Notes: generated by a model not told the origin, from the letters alone. Positions 20,301 through 24,715 are shown, numbered from the stretch's first letter. The stretch: 39,283 bases of DNA from Planctomycetota bacterium (GCA_029259935.1 JAJDEH010000070.1:1-39283), one strand, 5' to 3'. Translations and numbers: made by a program.

Positions 20301-21005
20301 GACGATTCCCGCGTCGTCAGCGAAATAAGTGAAGGAATCCGACCCGAGATAGCCTGGATCCGGTGAATAGGTGAACGAACCATCCGCGGCGAGCGTGACG
20401 GTGCCGTGCTGTGGTGCGACGTTGAGTGTTGCCGATAGCGAATTGCCAGTGCCTTCGCGGTCGTTCGCCAACACGCCAGACGCGTCATCCACCACAAGCG
20501 AACTATCATGGCTTACCGAATAGGAGTCAAAGCCGACCTCGTCTCGGTCGTTAAGCGTCGCCGTCCCGGTGCCATCCAGTATGGTCGCATTGAAGGGATT
20601 CGAAAGCTGGACATGGAAAGCCTCACCGCCTTCCTCCTCCAGGTCTTCAAGAGTCTGAACGCTAATCGTCTTGGATGTCTCACCAACCAGAAACTCCAAC
20701 TGCCCGCTTTCCGATAGAAAATCAACCGGACTCGTTGCGGTCCCGTCGTTCGTGAAGTAATCCACAAACACCGAGTCAGTCGCGTGCGGTTCGGACAGGT
20801 TTACCGTAAACTCCGCGACGCTACCCTCATCGATGACGACATCCGTGATACTCAAATCGGTCGCCAAAACCAAACGCTGCTCCAGCATTTCACCCTGAGG
20901 CCAAAACCTACGCTTCCGGCGCAGAGGTTTGCCCTTTCTTCGCCGAGCCCTCTCCTGCCGCTTTCCGCCGCTTAACTTAGCATTTGAGCGAGGTCTTTTA
21001 CTCAT
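1953..21005 (-). CDS. Giant secreted polymorphic toxin: LEPR-like leader, Ig-like repeats, beta-solenoid, HINT, HNH nuclease
   Basis: This is one uninterrupted frame of 6350 residues (over 600 kDa). In order: an Arg/Lys-rich leader with MLEQRLVLA (about 38-48), the planctomycete LEPR-like export signature; a Calx-beta-like domain (about 50-150); about 31 Ig/cadherin-like repeats of about 100 residues; Ser-Gly linkers (about 3052-3092 and 3750-3777); a beta-solenoid of about 18-residue repeats (about 3200-5440); an Ala-rich helical part (about 5447-5630); a hydrophobic pretoxin segment (about 5650-5710) with FVPVVGN and SIIPIVGDA; a HINT domain (C5765 to LVHN near 6214); and a C-terminal HNH nuclease (about 6215-6350) with GDHVLPQS (D6252, H6253) and NLRPMPNSLNRSKQ. 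By family analogy, HINT cleaves after VHN and frees the nuclease to cut target-cell nucleic acid. Immunity genes follow 12 bp downstream. The ATG has GGAG about 10 nt upstream. The export route is not evident. Confidence 0.93.
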   Translation of the reverse strand: MSKRPRSNAKLSGGKRQERARRRKGKPLRRKRRFWPQGEMLEQRLVLATDLSITDVVIDEGSVAEFTVNLSEPHATDSVFVDYFTNDGTATSPVDFLSESGQLEFLVGETSKTISVQTLEDLEEEGGEAFHVQLSNPFNATILDGTGTATLNDRDEVGFDSYSVSHDSSLVVDDASGVLANDREGTGNSLSATLNVAPQHGTVTLAADGSFTYSPDPGYLGSDSFTYFADDAGIVIGEGVVAVSVLNNLPIGISDSYRVGHDDVLTVDSASGVAGNDVEFDGDSLTVTLTQDVTNGTLSLAGDGSFTYTPNLGFVGTDQFQYSLSDGLGQSPATVVSLDVFNHAPIAYGESLQAWHDTALNVTATDGVLANDVTEDGENLSAQLVANVLHGTLALASDGSFTYTPNAGYVGSDQFTYKASDGLAESATVTVDLTISDFAPVAVFDTYIAVHDTVLNVDVASGILANDYGDPGDTLVPTIVTGVSSGTLTLAADGSFSYTPNVGFVGIDEFTYKVSDGVTESDPVTVLIDVENAAPDAIDDLYFVVADGNISVAAAGILVNDVDEDGDALAITLGQDVSSGSLTLNANGSFTYTPNAGFVGIDTFTYTIDDGAATSKTATVTLDVTDLDVRARGDDVSVIHDQTLSVALADSILNNDWQVTGQAITSVLVADVQSGTLALGADGTFTYTPTAGFVGSDFFTYKATDGTNDSEIVTVSIDVANNAPLPTGDSYEVQRGENLTVTAADGVLQNDWDDPGETLTVTLLQDVFYGSLSLQADGSFTYSVPSDFEGEETFTYTMSDGIATSEEETVTIKVVNVVPTAVDDTYSLAHDTVLTVPLEDGVLSNDIDSEGQTLNAIVVAGPTNGALTMNSDGSFTYTPNAGFVGEDSFTYQADDGFAASPDSTVTIVVNNNDPVVAGEYYQIVHDRDLEPEGGLLVNDWDADGDSLTVSLMNDVIHGSLTINSDGTFTYQPFQAFVGTDSFTYTVSDGATVSQEQTVTISVVNSDPAATGEVYRVLHDNLLIVGVDDRLVSNDIDRDGDKLLVSLVSGTSSGTLNLNQDGIFTYFPNAGFVGSDSFTYKVNDGVADSEVVTVSIDVTNIAPDAGADRFAVHQGTMLSVDADSGLLANDVDIDDEPVTIQIVSTVTDGVLTLSGDGSFQYTPNSGFVGEETFSYQLSDGAASSEVVDVVIDVTNLAPVIGRDVYQVTHDTTLNSSPTEGVLANDADADGDPLTLTLVSTVSNGSLTLSADGSFTYTPWAGYFGPDSFTYKISDGAQESEAMTVDVDVVNSVPIVVNDSYTVKHDQVLSVTAAAGLLGNDSDADGDSLTLSLVATVTNGLLTLNSDGSFTYTPNADFAGEDTFTYQLNDGAVDSEVATATIHVRNTAPFAHDDQYSVLHDQSITVAAASGVMANDLDWDGDTITLTQLAIVTNGTLTLNTDGSFTYTPDAGFVGDDTFTYQLSDGLGNSRESTVTIGTTNTVPVANRDHYQLPHNTTLTVGAGGVLANDTDDAGDSTTVILVDDVGNGSLTLNSDGTFDYTPTLDFVGNDSFTYKLNDGIADSQTVTVTLVVTNHTPIAIDDAFALVPDSTLTVAASAGVLANDWNDAGEGTNVTLVSDVTNGSLTLNTEGSFSYTPNAGFSGSDSFTYKGADPTGSLESNSATVSFTVTSTSPHATVDTYGVEHATTLNVNAAQGVLGNDLGTGRTAILVSGPTAGTLTLNSDGSFDFVPNVGFSGSDSFAYKASDGTTETGAVTVTLVALNEAPVAVPDWLSVHHGTTLSVAAASGLLENDYDANGDTLTVSLVSGPSNGTLVLNSDGSFDYTPTAGYAGSDSFTYTASDGLANSPTATVDLEVWNNAPVSSGGSYVVMHDRTLSVNEANGVLSMVWDDPEDTLTATLNTGPANGTLTLNANGSFDYNPNVGFVGIDSFTVDATDGAGETVTVTVSITVFNNAPLALDNSYRVHHDLTLTMNAFWGVLIDDIDDLGEVLTATLVSPTVNGVITLNTDGSFVYTPNTSFVGVDSFTYTAFDGVDTSNVATVTIDVWNLNPVLRPNSYRVHHTTTLTVGSDLGVLANDYDDDGDPLTVSLASDVTNGSLSLNSDGTFSYTPNPGFVGSDGFTYNVWDGAALVGAESASIAVENKKPVSGPDNYRVHHDTPLSIPPALGVMVDDWDGDKDDLTLTLVSGTSNGALTLNPDGSFDYTPNAGFVGPDSFTYKLNDGAEDGNVATATIDVWNNIPWVHENYYTVRYGDTLTVNAADGVMWDDSDWDGDPNTAEVVSNVSNGTLTLNSDGSFTYIHDSDFSGTDSFTYRVFDTAQYSEPVAVTIEVRNHAPHAFDDNYAELHGPGVILSGNVLDNDWDPDNDRDAAAADNAGLTAHLVYPAQPVSQGTLAFNSDGTFTFTPPSGADDWVGSVTFEYYANDGSTDSEPVTVTISVTNQTPVGFEDYYRIHRNVGFSRSAAEGVLINDYDGDLFDQLTFVAELVPQSGPFGAQSFSLNDDGSFSYTPQPTYVGTDSFRYWVYDGAQRSSEIEVSIDVVNHAPIGVMDFYTVDGITTLTVSSADGVLKNDSDLDASLNLDNNLPSTNLKDYVTTELVDNVKYGTLNFSDDGSFTYTPGDGFFSKGLGVDTFSYKIKDETVESSSILVVLDVRNHVRTAHDDSYRVMKNSPLNVTGSGVLANDWSADANDPLAANLVSDVTNGTLTLSTSGSFVYTPNADFYGLDSFSYRLGGGSNSEETATVQIKVISLDTENDTFSGPHDRRITGDVSGNDIMNDDEAQWAELDQGPTNGTLELYTDGTFAYYPNDGYVGTDTFKYKLSNGIETGTEIGTVTLDVTNVNSAGVADSYSVKAGTRLFHNWTTGVLANDTDVDGDRLEAVLDTGPSNGTLTLNSDGSFEYTPNAGFEGQDTFKYKIDDGVSTPATTKYTATIGVQNNDPTAANQTYGTYYKTLLDVPIADGLFDSATDEHLFSLKVVNVAGPSNGVLAMNAFNGSFTYTPNSGFTGADSFTYQLEDEHGERSATRTVTLSVENTMWEDPEWMDQEYEVTVTQGSGSGSGGGSGSGGGSGSGSGSGSGSGSGSGSGSGSGSPGGDTVSGDVTPIDVDWDSDTFQVSVVSGSESGGTVALNADGTFVFTTEADFLEGEFSFKVTDGFNTSPEHIVSITPVFAGGGSCPDPLDTTLEAGESWNDAHTCTTTVSVYNAGPGTVSVSGGGGSATVTAVSGTDFSVSVVGEGTGAGHGTWSGAVSGSLNFSATGNVAAISIAGDLVVHAGLAASAMSGRDVTVSGHTVGNVTASQDVLSASGRDVGNVTATRDVLYVSAFGDYQWPDYGYDYFLGVNGILDLYGLYVCDDGHWFDDADEDPHTWWTGSTSNWGTAGNISAGRDVQSVSAANLGTVNATRDVQDVRAHDISATVTAGEDIGTIGAARDITAAITATSGNIDTVAAGRNRTAATSAGGNINQIGSGRNTSGTTTAATDIHCVHAGRDISGNVSATAGDVNWVDADDNLSGTVNAGQWIGYEYDYSAGYGNYISYGGVGAGWDLSGSVTAGKGIVEIMAGRDLGTGAITANDGPIGTATAGRTLKAALKASGTQGHIFSVSAWDFASPASITASGNIETVNSTRNIVGVISAGGHITSIDAGRDIKNNITAANKIDHVKAGWNIEGNVTSSNDDIREVIAGEHLSGNVSAGDDIETVDVGRDLSGDISAGGNINSVVADGELMGDVSTTGGDITQVIAGGSITGDISASAGSGSGGGSGSGSGSGSGSGSGSGSGTESIGDGSIGTVAAREDLIGNVTAEGSINLAQAGDIPLPLAHTRQGGDIFASTIEAGGNINTVKAIDLMLDWGDIILAIIKSTAGNIGSVTADGEIDAEINADGHVNTVHAGLANTGNIKGGPIKAVNDYVGSVTGDYGKIESTISADTHINNVVAHLDITGSVTAGTRIGTYLGSSSTDGVISKFQDITGNITATSGDIGRVEGGRHVKGTVTAGDDIGIVISGTAKGGNIEKNITASGDIDEVTALGPWYRETISVYDGNKAYRTLAVLPGASAVPTFEIAPRLAGHPRSPSPNYGNIKGAVKASESVGPVTAFGDIEKDVTAGDTLGSVWALDDIKGKLKAGSGGISVNAWGEISGDSIHAPGNIDVKSYDAMEADVTSTTGAIDVTSWDEIDADINSDQENHLWAFTNIDGKVKSKQKRSWIEALKDVKSEIVAKAGITVAGARVAPRKLETLAGNLGAFASKIMTLKRTSILGDVRIVSLGDVTGLIYTKTVWNKANIVAWGDVNATILAGTTEVYASGDVNSTIKGMPYFDARSVTVEADNVAGSIKARDSVQVQAFGDVSATIETINGAIDVWSKGKVSGTLTANGSEKGWIAVAAGGEISGKLTADSSVGVETWDKVSGEITSTSGGVHVSAFKGFKGSEITADGYVEVLAWGDVDSKLTSKHGYVDVFVDGKFSGTIKAGGDAQVEAFKDITGTITAGSPATGPTKGTLTADLLSHANISATVTSSHNVSVEAFGNITGNVTATTGTAYVEAHNNVSGNTITSNGNADVTAWNQVTGVTVNAGAQASVDVWGHKGVSKATVTAGQNASVRSPKDIKATVTVEDGQASVDAMESVSDATLTSKKGSAGVFSGGTAKVNIVAYSPTASTSNQQTAGLVSMGGATGTMVARNQVNIVGLETVNITATSKEGDVNVVALGQLQGTYTAKNNVNVSAISNTTTQGTYKALSGNVDIGALGDFNGTADAGRSASVVSLGDLAGTVKAGHNASASAKKAVSATVTAGNNATVAALGGNVSGAVTATRGSADVSAEKQVTSNVVAHKDASVGAKGNISGTTTATTGDAHVVTFQVLSGSVTAGKDATVFADGNITGSVTSGAEANVVSHAQITGSVNAGTNAIVLALADITGSVTAQINADVSSTGAISGNIHAVTGSADVVTGKTLSGNVTAGKNAEVWAKEDITGTINAGVDADVTTWKSQLGTITAGQDAEAWARDGIVAAINAGRDVTAVAYGDVTAPITAGRDATMSVLASLSGTVTANRNAEIWVFGEVTGDITGTTGNVTLDSVGNIDNAVSAGQNAIVETFGDINGTITAGSNAALTVFQGEATVTVNAGNDASVGVYKSLDGTITAGDNASVQVFDDFMGDVTAGDDISAMVDGMYSGTMTAGGALSIIGRGTINGTLAAGTDASVATLSDLMGSTVTAGSTATVLALGQITSTEINGDAGVSIWSYGGLASVTLNSLNGDVAALTNGIGTVEINAGGDVSAGALGVLNADVVAGGAVSLLGVAGLTGQVTSGGDLKGASLFNLHLQPVTVSGNLELSSLGNLTVVGTVAGNARLTSYAGLLGSLTVGGNIDSVFSMSTIAAGLHADGNIYKVVTYESIIGTLSAGDGSGSSGGDLFTGTGNIFEVYILDDLIGSITADNAIGIVTVGGAFIGTVSAPYVGVVAHPNRSALLQFPDEPAVGVGELIATTADAYAALKDLEKSLDEAKTEFEARATAAGGDVARRIAQLAEALVEGAMEADAIVADVEAQAKLAGKEAHAIVEHAFEVAQNTIEAARRAAVAESELGRAEALNQLKINKGLAEVALAEAQDAKAFLQELALDLRVYQDARHDASIDQLNYLSNHRPEAFWGIFLQKVEDFAWSIVDDLQLALDICGTVLDFVPVVGNLIAAGCDGANALIYALRGKWVDAGLSAISIIPIVGDAIGKGGKVAKAAIRFGKAVTRVVRGVTKAASRFVRLIPPIGIGAARKVFCVITGKGCFVAGTLVILDEDFEKLLATLDPTLVEAKEWIIAATLVGVGITGQQVLKRKKKKRGEKVSVEDLYFFSGDDDDFSDDDDSEHRQVNAELDELFYFGLDDVRRRESRVIASRDAVQTTGDDDDCGGYEPYDDRAFGEMLTNGGALGMSAAPSVGVLEAPQVRPQPRTDVFETDRQNERSRRFDRQTIASRSKPTSKQGSWPGNLWLSACLLCAAIFAVKAFVPFSGAPTDAESTHPPDAQVVSADQSRGTMLAKPIEQISVGDRVLAGNPELADLDFTNTEDVDPAAWRQLTLRMAKPDGSQLDIELLRSGQWIDESSAQPGSIVELNLPELGADGPAEVLAVNQCPRIKTGNGRIVTGTFAHRAANVLNLHVEGLSKPIGVTSNHPIWSEDRQEFVEAGDLEIDERLRTTEGTPRVVDVVALEGTFTVYNLEVQHEHVYHVTDLAVLVHNSYIGKAIRNWKAGKTRIKYLDPVTNTWRTTLRKNLDGDHVLPQSFFMKQIAAKQKRLGRDLSKKEMREIRKVMNSKKNLRPMPNSLNRSKQDKLAGDWSKRAKELGVHKDYLKDMGKIQDEVKSELTKALAKIKAK
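2364..3713 (-). other. HINT autoprotease domain, split by a large insert
   Basis: The start block GCFVAGTLV (Cys5765) and the continuation KPIEQISVGDRVLAGNP (from residue 6017) normally lie about ten residues apart; here about 240 residues separate them. The rest is canonical for planctomycete HINT domains: VTSNHPIWS (block B His), DRQEFVEAGDL, TVYNLEVQHEHVYHV and the terminal LVHN. The insert holds a basic stretch (KRKKKKRGEK), Asp clusters (SGDDDDFSDDDDSE) and a predicted membrane helix (LWLSACLLCAAIFAVKAFV, about 5966-5985). Confidence 0.8.
3876..4055 (-). other. Hydrophobic pretoxin segment
   Basis: Residues about 5650-5710 read DICGTVLDFVPVVGNLIAAG, then ANALIYALRGKWVDAGLS and AISIIPIVGDAIGKGGK. 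Gly- and Pro-rich hydrophobic hairpins of this kind, with a central GANALIY...G, are typical just before HINT or toxin domains in polymorphic toxins. They are thought to help membrane passage of the toxin tip. Confidence 0.65.
4686..11408 (-). repeat. Beta-solenoid repeat region of the toxin (about 18-residue units)
   Basis: Residues about 3200-5440 consist of consecutive units such as ITGSVTSGAEANVVSHAQ, ITGSVNAGTNAIVLALAD and ITGSVTAQINADVSSTGA, each 18 residues. The pattern is (D/x)I-x-G-x-(I/V)-x-A-G-x-(D/N)-A-x-V. A regular hydrophobic/Gly alternation of this length fits a beta-helix. By length, on the order of a hundred turns could be present, which would make a long rod. Early units read more like GNVTA/RDV and later ones like TAGxDA, so the array has diverged. 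Confidence 0.8.
9674..9756 (-). repeat. Second Ser-Gly linker in the solenoid
   Basis: A run of alternating Ser and Gly codons (residues about 3750-3777) interrupts the solenoid. The DNA is a low-complexity array of 6-bp units prone to slippage. Confidence 0.9.
11731..11850 (-). repeat. First Ser-Gly linker between Ig-like array and solenoid
   Basis: About 40 residues of alternating Ser and Gly (3052-3092) lie after the 30th Ig-like repeat. One degenerate repeat (GTFVFTTEADFLEGEFSFKV) follows before the solenoid begins. It probably acts as a flexible hinge. Confidence 0.9.
11886..20558 (-). repeat. Array of about 30 Ig/cadherin-like (Big_9/tandem-95 type) repeats
   Basis: Residues about 150-3040 hold some 30 units of about 95-105 residues. 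Each has a GVLANDxDxDGDxLT start, an NGTLTLNSDGSFTYTPN hairpin, a GFVGxDSFTYKxSDG strand and a V-x-N-x-AP-x-A-x-D linker. I counted 30 hairpin motifs here and one more degenerate unit beyond the Ser-Gly linker. Such arrays form long, often calcium-stiffened stalks in surface adhesins. The DNA has a period of about 300 bp, so unequal recombination is possible. Confidence 0.9.
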
Positions 21006-21653
21006 AGTTAGCTACTCCATCACACCAATGAGAAAGTTCGGATTGAAATGCTTGCAACGAATTATCGCTGCTTAGAGATGCGCGCACCGGTACCCAACGA
21101 CAATTGTGGGCATGACTGCCTCCTGCTCGTTCTATAGATAGAAACGTTAGTTAGAACTTAGAAAACTATTAGATTTCCTGCTTTTACTCCGCGCATATTC
21201 CTATTTGCAAAGCATTAGTTGTTCAGCTCACAATATCTCACACATGCACACGGTAGGCATCTCTGAGATAAAAAACCGCGCACGAGGACACGGCACACCA
21301 TTCACTCACTTCAATGAAACGAGGACCAGGTAGTAAGAGATAGCAGAAGCGAAAAACAAAATTACCCGCACGATTGCGCGGCGATTCAACGAATTTGTGC
21401 TGTGCGTCACGCAGGGAGCCGGTCGCCTAATGGGGGAGACCCCTACGCAGAAATGTCGCACGTGGCAATATAGCGACAGCAATAATGATTGTCCAGCATT
21501 TCTTTTTGAAAAATGTAAGTTTTTTATTCGAGGTAGTATAGTCACTCAAATCGCCTTGAGCGCGCGAATAAATACTGGAGTAGATCTCATAAACGTATAT
21601 GTATGTGAGACAGTCGTGATTTGATTTGGAGCATTAGTTGTGAACGTCGTTTT
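21006..21653. other. Intergenic region upstream of the toxin gene
   Basis: These 648 bp lie between the toxin start and the stop of the upstream gene, both on the minus strand. The region is clearly richer in A+T than the flanking genes and should contain the toxin promoter. I see no convincing gene, hairpin terminator or confident -35/-10 pair. TTGCAA followed about 18 nt later by TAAAAG on the minus strand (around 21185-21215) is a weak candidate only. Confidence 0.5.
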
Positions 21654-22373
21654 TTACGCTTTGATCGCGGCAAACTCCTTGACTCCTTGAAGGTCATGGA
21701 TAGGTCGATCAAAGGGAGCGGAGATTTCAACCAGGGAAAACCCTTGTTGAGTGAGTAGCGAATGAATCTCGCTGTGACGCAGTCCTCTTGAGTGATGCAA
21801 GTCAACCAAAAGGACCAGTGGCGAAGTATTGGCAAGTGTAGAGAGTGCTCCTCTTAGGACCTCCAGTTCCGCGCCTTCCACGTCGATCTTAATCAACTTG
21901 ATGCGAGGGTTTCCCATCCTTGCCAGTGCATCATCCAGTTGCAAGATGTTCACATTAAGAGAAGGCTGGTTTTCGGAGTTTTGCTTTAGGGAATGCCAAC
22001 CGGACTTTTCGCCTAAGTACAACTCGGTGACGCCATTCGTAGCGCCCAGTGCGGCCCGCACGAGATTGACGTGACGATAACCGTTGGCCGCAACACTTTT
22101 CAAAAACCATTTGCAGTTTTCCGGATGGGGCTCAAACGCGAAGACCGTTCCCGCAGGTCCGACGAGCCTCGCGGCCAGCAATGAGAAATAACCCTTGTTT
22201 ACACCAGCATCCACCACGGAATCGCCCGGGCTCAAAAAGCAGCGAAATGCCTCGACCTTTTCAGACTCATACAGGCCGTGACTCCGATCCCTCATCATTG
22301 GTGACTCATCAACATCCAAGTACATGCGATAGCCGTGTGGAATGTAGTAAAGTTCGTGTCCCGTGCTGTCCAT
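21654..22373 (-). CDS. FkbM family SAM-dependent methyltransferase
   Basis: The protein is 239 residues. It has a Rossmann-type SAM-binding motif, VVDAGVNKGYFSL (53-65), the acidic strand-2 end FAFEPHPENCKWF (79-90), LQLDDAL (145-150), and the FkbM hallmark IKIDVEGAELEVLRGAL (161-177). Members O-methylate sugars, polyketides or lipids, often in polysaccharide clusters. Length and motif spacing are normal. The ATG at 22373 is the only usable start because an in-frame TGA lies about ten codons upstream; no strong ribosome site is visible. The gene is divergent from the sulfotransferase-glycosyltransferase gene (about 220 bp between starts), which supports a shared role in modifying surface or secreted glycans. 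The acceptor is unknown. Confidence 0.9.
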   Translation of the reverse strand: MDSTGHELYYIPHGYRMYLDVDESPMMRDRSHGLYESEKVEAFRCFLSPGDSVVDAGVNKGYFSLLAARLVGPAGTVFAFEPHPENCKWFLKSVAANGYRHVNLVRAALGATNGVTELYLGEKSGWHSLKQNSENQPSLNVNILQLDDALARMGNPRIKLIKIDVEGAELEVLRGALSTLANTSPLVLLVDLHHSRGLRHSEIHSLLTQQGFSLVEISAPFDRPIHDLQGVKEFAAIKA

Positions 22374-22578
22374 GAGGGTGAGTCCCGAAAGGAAGAAGCG
22401 TAATCACAGGGCGGGATCGCCTAGGAGCCCGATGGGCATTGTATCCTTGCACATGGATACGGACGAACCTCCCGTTGTGATGCCAAGGGAAAGGACCGTT
22501 ACGTCCGTGGTCAGTGAGGGGCAAGTATGATAGAAAACTCCATGGAAACTAGTTCCGGCATGACTCTCTCAACTTGCG

Positions 22579-22587
22579 GGAAGGTGG
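22579..22587 (+). promoter_or_regulatory. Ribosome-binding site deciding the start at 22595
   Basis: GGAAGGTGG ends 7 nt before the ATG at 22595. It favours that ATG over the upstream in-frame TTG at 22574. Confidence 0.7.
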
Positions 22588-22594
22588 AAACTCC

Positions 22595-24250
22595 ATGGCA
22601 TCGCCAAAGGGCGACTCGATTGCGTGCGGCTTGAAGGCATGGGCACGCCGCTGGCCGGAACTACGAAGCAAGAGTGAAGACGATCCAGTCTTCATACTCG
22701 CGGCTGGCTGGAGATCAGGTTCCACCCTGCTGCAACGGATGGTTATGCCACATTGCCTGGTGTGGGGAGAGCCATACGGGCACTCGTGGCTCGTTGATTC
22801 ACTAGCGGACCCACTTCGCAGCTTGACACACGACTGGCCGGAACCGCACTTTTTCCATCGTGGGCAGAGCCAGAATGACCTGAGCCAGAGGTTTTGCGCG
22901 AATCTTTATCCACCTGCCGAGAACCTGCTTCGCGCACACTTGCGTTTTTTCGACACGCTGTTTGCCCAGCCAGCTCGCGATGCGGGGGCTCGCCGATGGG
23001 GCCTGAAAGAAGTCCGCTTGACCGCGGATCACGCCATTTATTTGAAATGGCTGTTTCCCCGTGCAAAGTTCCTTTTCCTTTATCGCAATCCGTACGACTG
23101 CTTCCGTTCCTATCTGGCTCGTCGCGACTCGGGTTGGAAGTGGTTTAATCACTGGCCCGACAAACCACTTACGGTCAGTGGTTTTGGCCGGCATTGGCGC
23201 ACGCTAGTCGGCAGTTTTCTGAAATGTCACGAACAGGTAGGCGGTTTAGTCGTGCGATACGAAAGCCTGGCCAAGGGGGAAATCTCATCGATTGAAGAGT
23301 ACTTGGGATTTGACCTGTCGAAAGCAGCGTTAGAGGTGAATCCCTCAGACAGCGGGCCGCCACCGGTAGAGTCGATTCCAGATCCTGAGTTGGTAGCATT
23401 GCAACGGGAGATCGGCGATTACGCGGCGAAGTTGGGCTACCGACATGATCTGAGTGAGGACGAGGTTCCCACCCGGCCGGCAGCTACGCGCACCCCTTCA
23501 GATTCTGACTCATCGATCGTTGTCGGAGCCGCCACGAACCTGCAACTCAACCTTTCTCCATCGGCCACCGACAATGGCAAGTGCATGACGTTGGTTCCAG
23601 TTGGCAGTCAGATTGAACCACAGTGCGACGAGGGCTTGCGAACACTGGAACAACGAGGATACGTTGTTCGCCGTGTGCGTGGATATGCTGCCATCGACCA
23701 GGGGCGAAATCAAATGGCAACGAATGCACTGATGGATGGTGCAAATGAGACCATGTGGATTGACTCCGATGTCGGATTTTCACCTGACGACGTAGACAGA
23801 CTGCGATCGCACAATTTGCCGATCGTCTGCGGCATCTATCCCAAAAAAGGCCAACGAGCATTGTCTTGCCATCTTTTGCCAGAAACAGAGCACCTAAAGT
23901 TTGGTGACGGTGGCGGTTTGGTCGAGATCCTCTACGCCGCAGCTGGATTCTTACTGGTTCGTCGCGAAGTCTACATTGAGATTCAACGGCAGCTTGGCTT
24001 GGAGTTTTGCAACGAACGGTTTGGGCGACCGATGGTTCCTTTTTTTCAACCGATGATTGTGCCCACGAGCGAAGGAGATTGGTATTTGGCCGAAGATTAC
24101 GCGTTCTGCGAGCGGGCTAGACGTTGTGGCTTTAAGATATACGCCGACACGACAATCCGATTGCGTCACTACGGAGTTTACGGCTACAGTTGGGAAGACG
24201 CCGGCAACGATACTCAGCGGTTTGCAACTTACAACTTTCGTGTGCGGTAA
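22595..24250 (+). CDS. Bifunctional sulfotransferase-glycosyltransferase-like protein
   Basis: The protein has 551 residues in two parts. Residues about 30-285 form a P-loop sulfotransferase-like domain: FILAAGWRSGSTLLQRM (33-49) is the PAPS 5'-phosphosulfate loop, and FLFLYRNPYDCFRSYLAR (159-176) the 3'-phosphate-binding region with its R...S pair. After a Ser/Pro/Thr-rich linker (about 290-325) comes a GT-A-like domain. It has IDQGRNQMATNALM (367-380), METAL-site-like WIDSDVGFSPDDV (388-400, D390-S-D392 as DxD), GIYPKKG and AAAGFLLVRREVY (448-460), plus LAEDYAFCERARRCGFKI (498-515). Separate proteins of each kind are common; the fusion suggests one enzyme that adds a sugar and sulfates a glycan or peptide. 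No signal peptide is seen, so it is probably cytoplasmic. Either domain's donor and acceptor are unknown. Confidence 0.82.
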   Translation: MASPKGDSIACGLKAWARRWPELRSKSEDDPVFILAAGWRSGSTLLQRMVMPHCLVWGEPYGHSWLVDSLADPLRSLTHDWPEPHFFHRGQSQNDLSQRFCANLYPPAENLLRAHLRFFDTLFAQPARDAGARRWGLKEVRLTADHAIYLKWLFPRAKFLFLYRNPYDCFRSYLARRDSGWKWFNHWPDKPLTVSGFGRHWRTLVGSFLKCHEQVGGLVVRYESLAKGEISSIEEYLGFDLSKAALEVNPSDSGPPPVESIPDPELVALQREIGDYAAKLGYRHDLSEDEVPTRPAATRTPSDSDSSIVVGAATNLQLNLSPSATDNGKCMTLVPVGSQIEPQCDEGLRTLEQRGYVVRRVRGYAAIDQGRNQMATNALMDGANETMWIDSDVGFSPDDVDRLRSHNLPIVCGIYPKKGQRALSCHLLPETEHLKFGDGGGLVEILYAAAGFLLVRREVYIEIQRQLGLEFCNERFGRPMVPFFQPMIVPTSEGDWYLAEDYAFCERARRCGFKIYADTTIRLRHYGVYGYSWEDAGNDTQRFATYNFRVR

Positions 24251-24339
24251 TTACGAACATCGCGGAGCGCGACACATCCCCAGAGTACACCCCGTGAGGT
24301 CCAAATACTGAGCCGACTTCCATCTAGCCCAAGCTCCCC

Positions 24340-24715
24340 AGTGGTGGCCCAGATTGGATTTTTTCAGAAATATTTTTGGTGTTGAATTGCTGTAAGTTGT
24401 TTTGCGTCGGTGGCGGGTGGATTGGTTTTTGGCAACGACAAGTTCAAACGCGTTGTAGTGACGACCTTTGCTCTGGTCCTGAGCGAATCTGTCGATAGCA
24501 TTTACGGGTATGTTTCTGCGACAGTGTTTCCGCCACAAGGACGGCAAGCGGCGGCAGCGCGTTGTTGCGTGGCTGGGAAAGCTGGATGAAGCGGGACGGC
24601 TGGGAGTCGAGCAGGCGGCGCGTGACGCGAGTTCGTCAGACTCGAAAGAATCAACCATGGCGCGTGGCGAACAACAGTTGCCGCTGTTCGGTCAACAGGA
24701 CGACCAGGAACTGGG
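24340..24715 (+). pseudogene. IS1634-like transposase remnant (N-terminal piece)
   Basis: From ATG 24510 the frame gives MFLRQCFRHKDGKR, then RQRVVAWLGKLDEAGRLGV. These match the start of IS1634/IS4-type transposases, which normally have a YW...ES segment between the two halves, so about 14 residues have been deleted. The frame then reads QQLPLFGQQ and runs into DNA that encodes gltB on the other strand. The A+T-rich stretch from about 24340 probably is the insertion sequence's left end, but I cannot define a terminal repeat. The rest of the transposase is absent. Confidence 0.6.

Noticed and set aside
4686..20558. CRISPR-like array
   Set aside because: The repeats are coding, in frame, 54 bp or about 300 bp long and diverged; there are no identical repeats with unique spacers.
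2038..20975. Many plus-strand open frames inside the giant toxin gene
   Set aside because: They are shadows of the repeat-rich minus-strand gene; none has family motifs or ribosome sites.
21306..21545. 79-codon minus-strand frame upstream of the toxin
   Set aside because: It has no family match and no ribosome site; composition resembles noncoding A+T-rich DNA.
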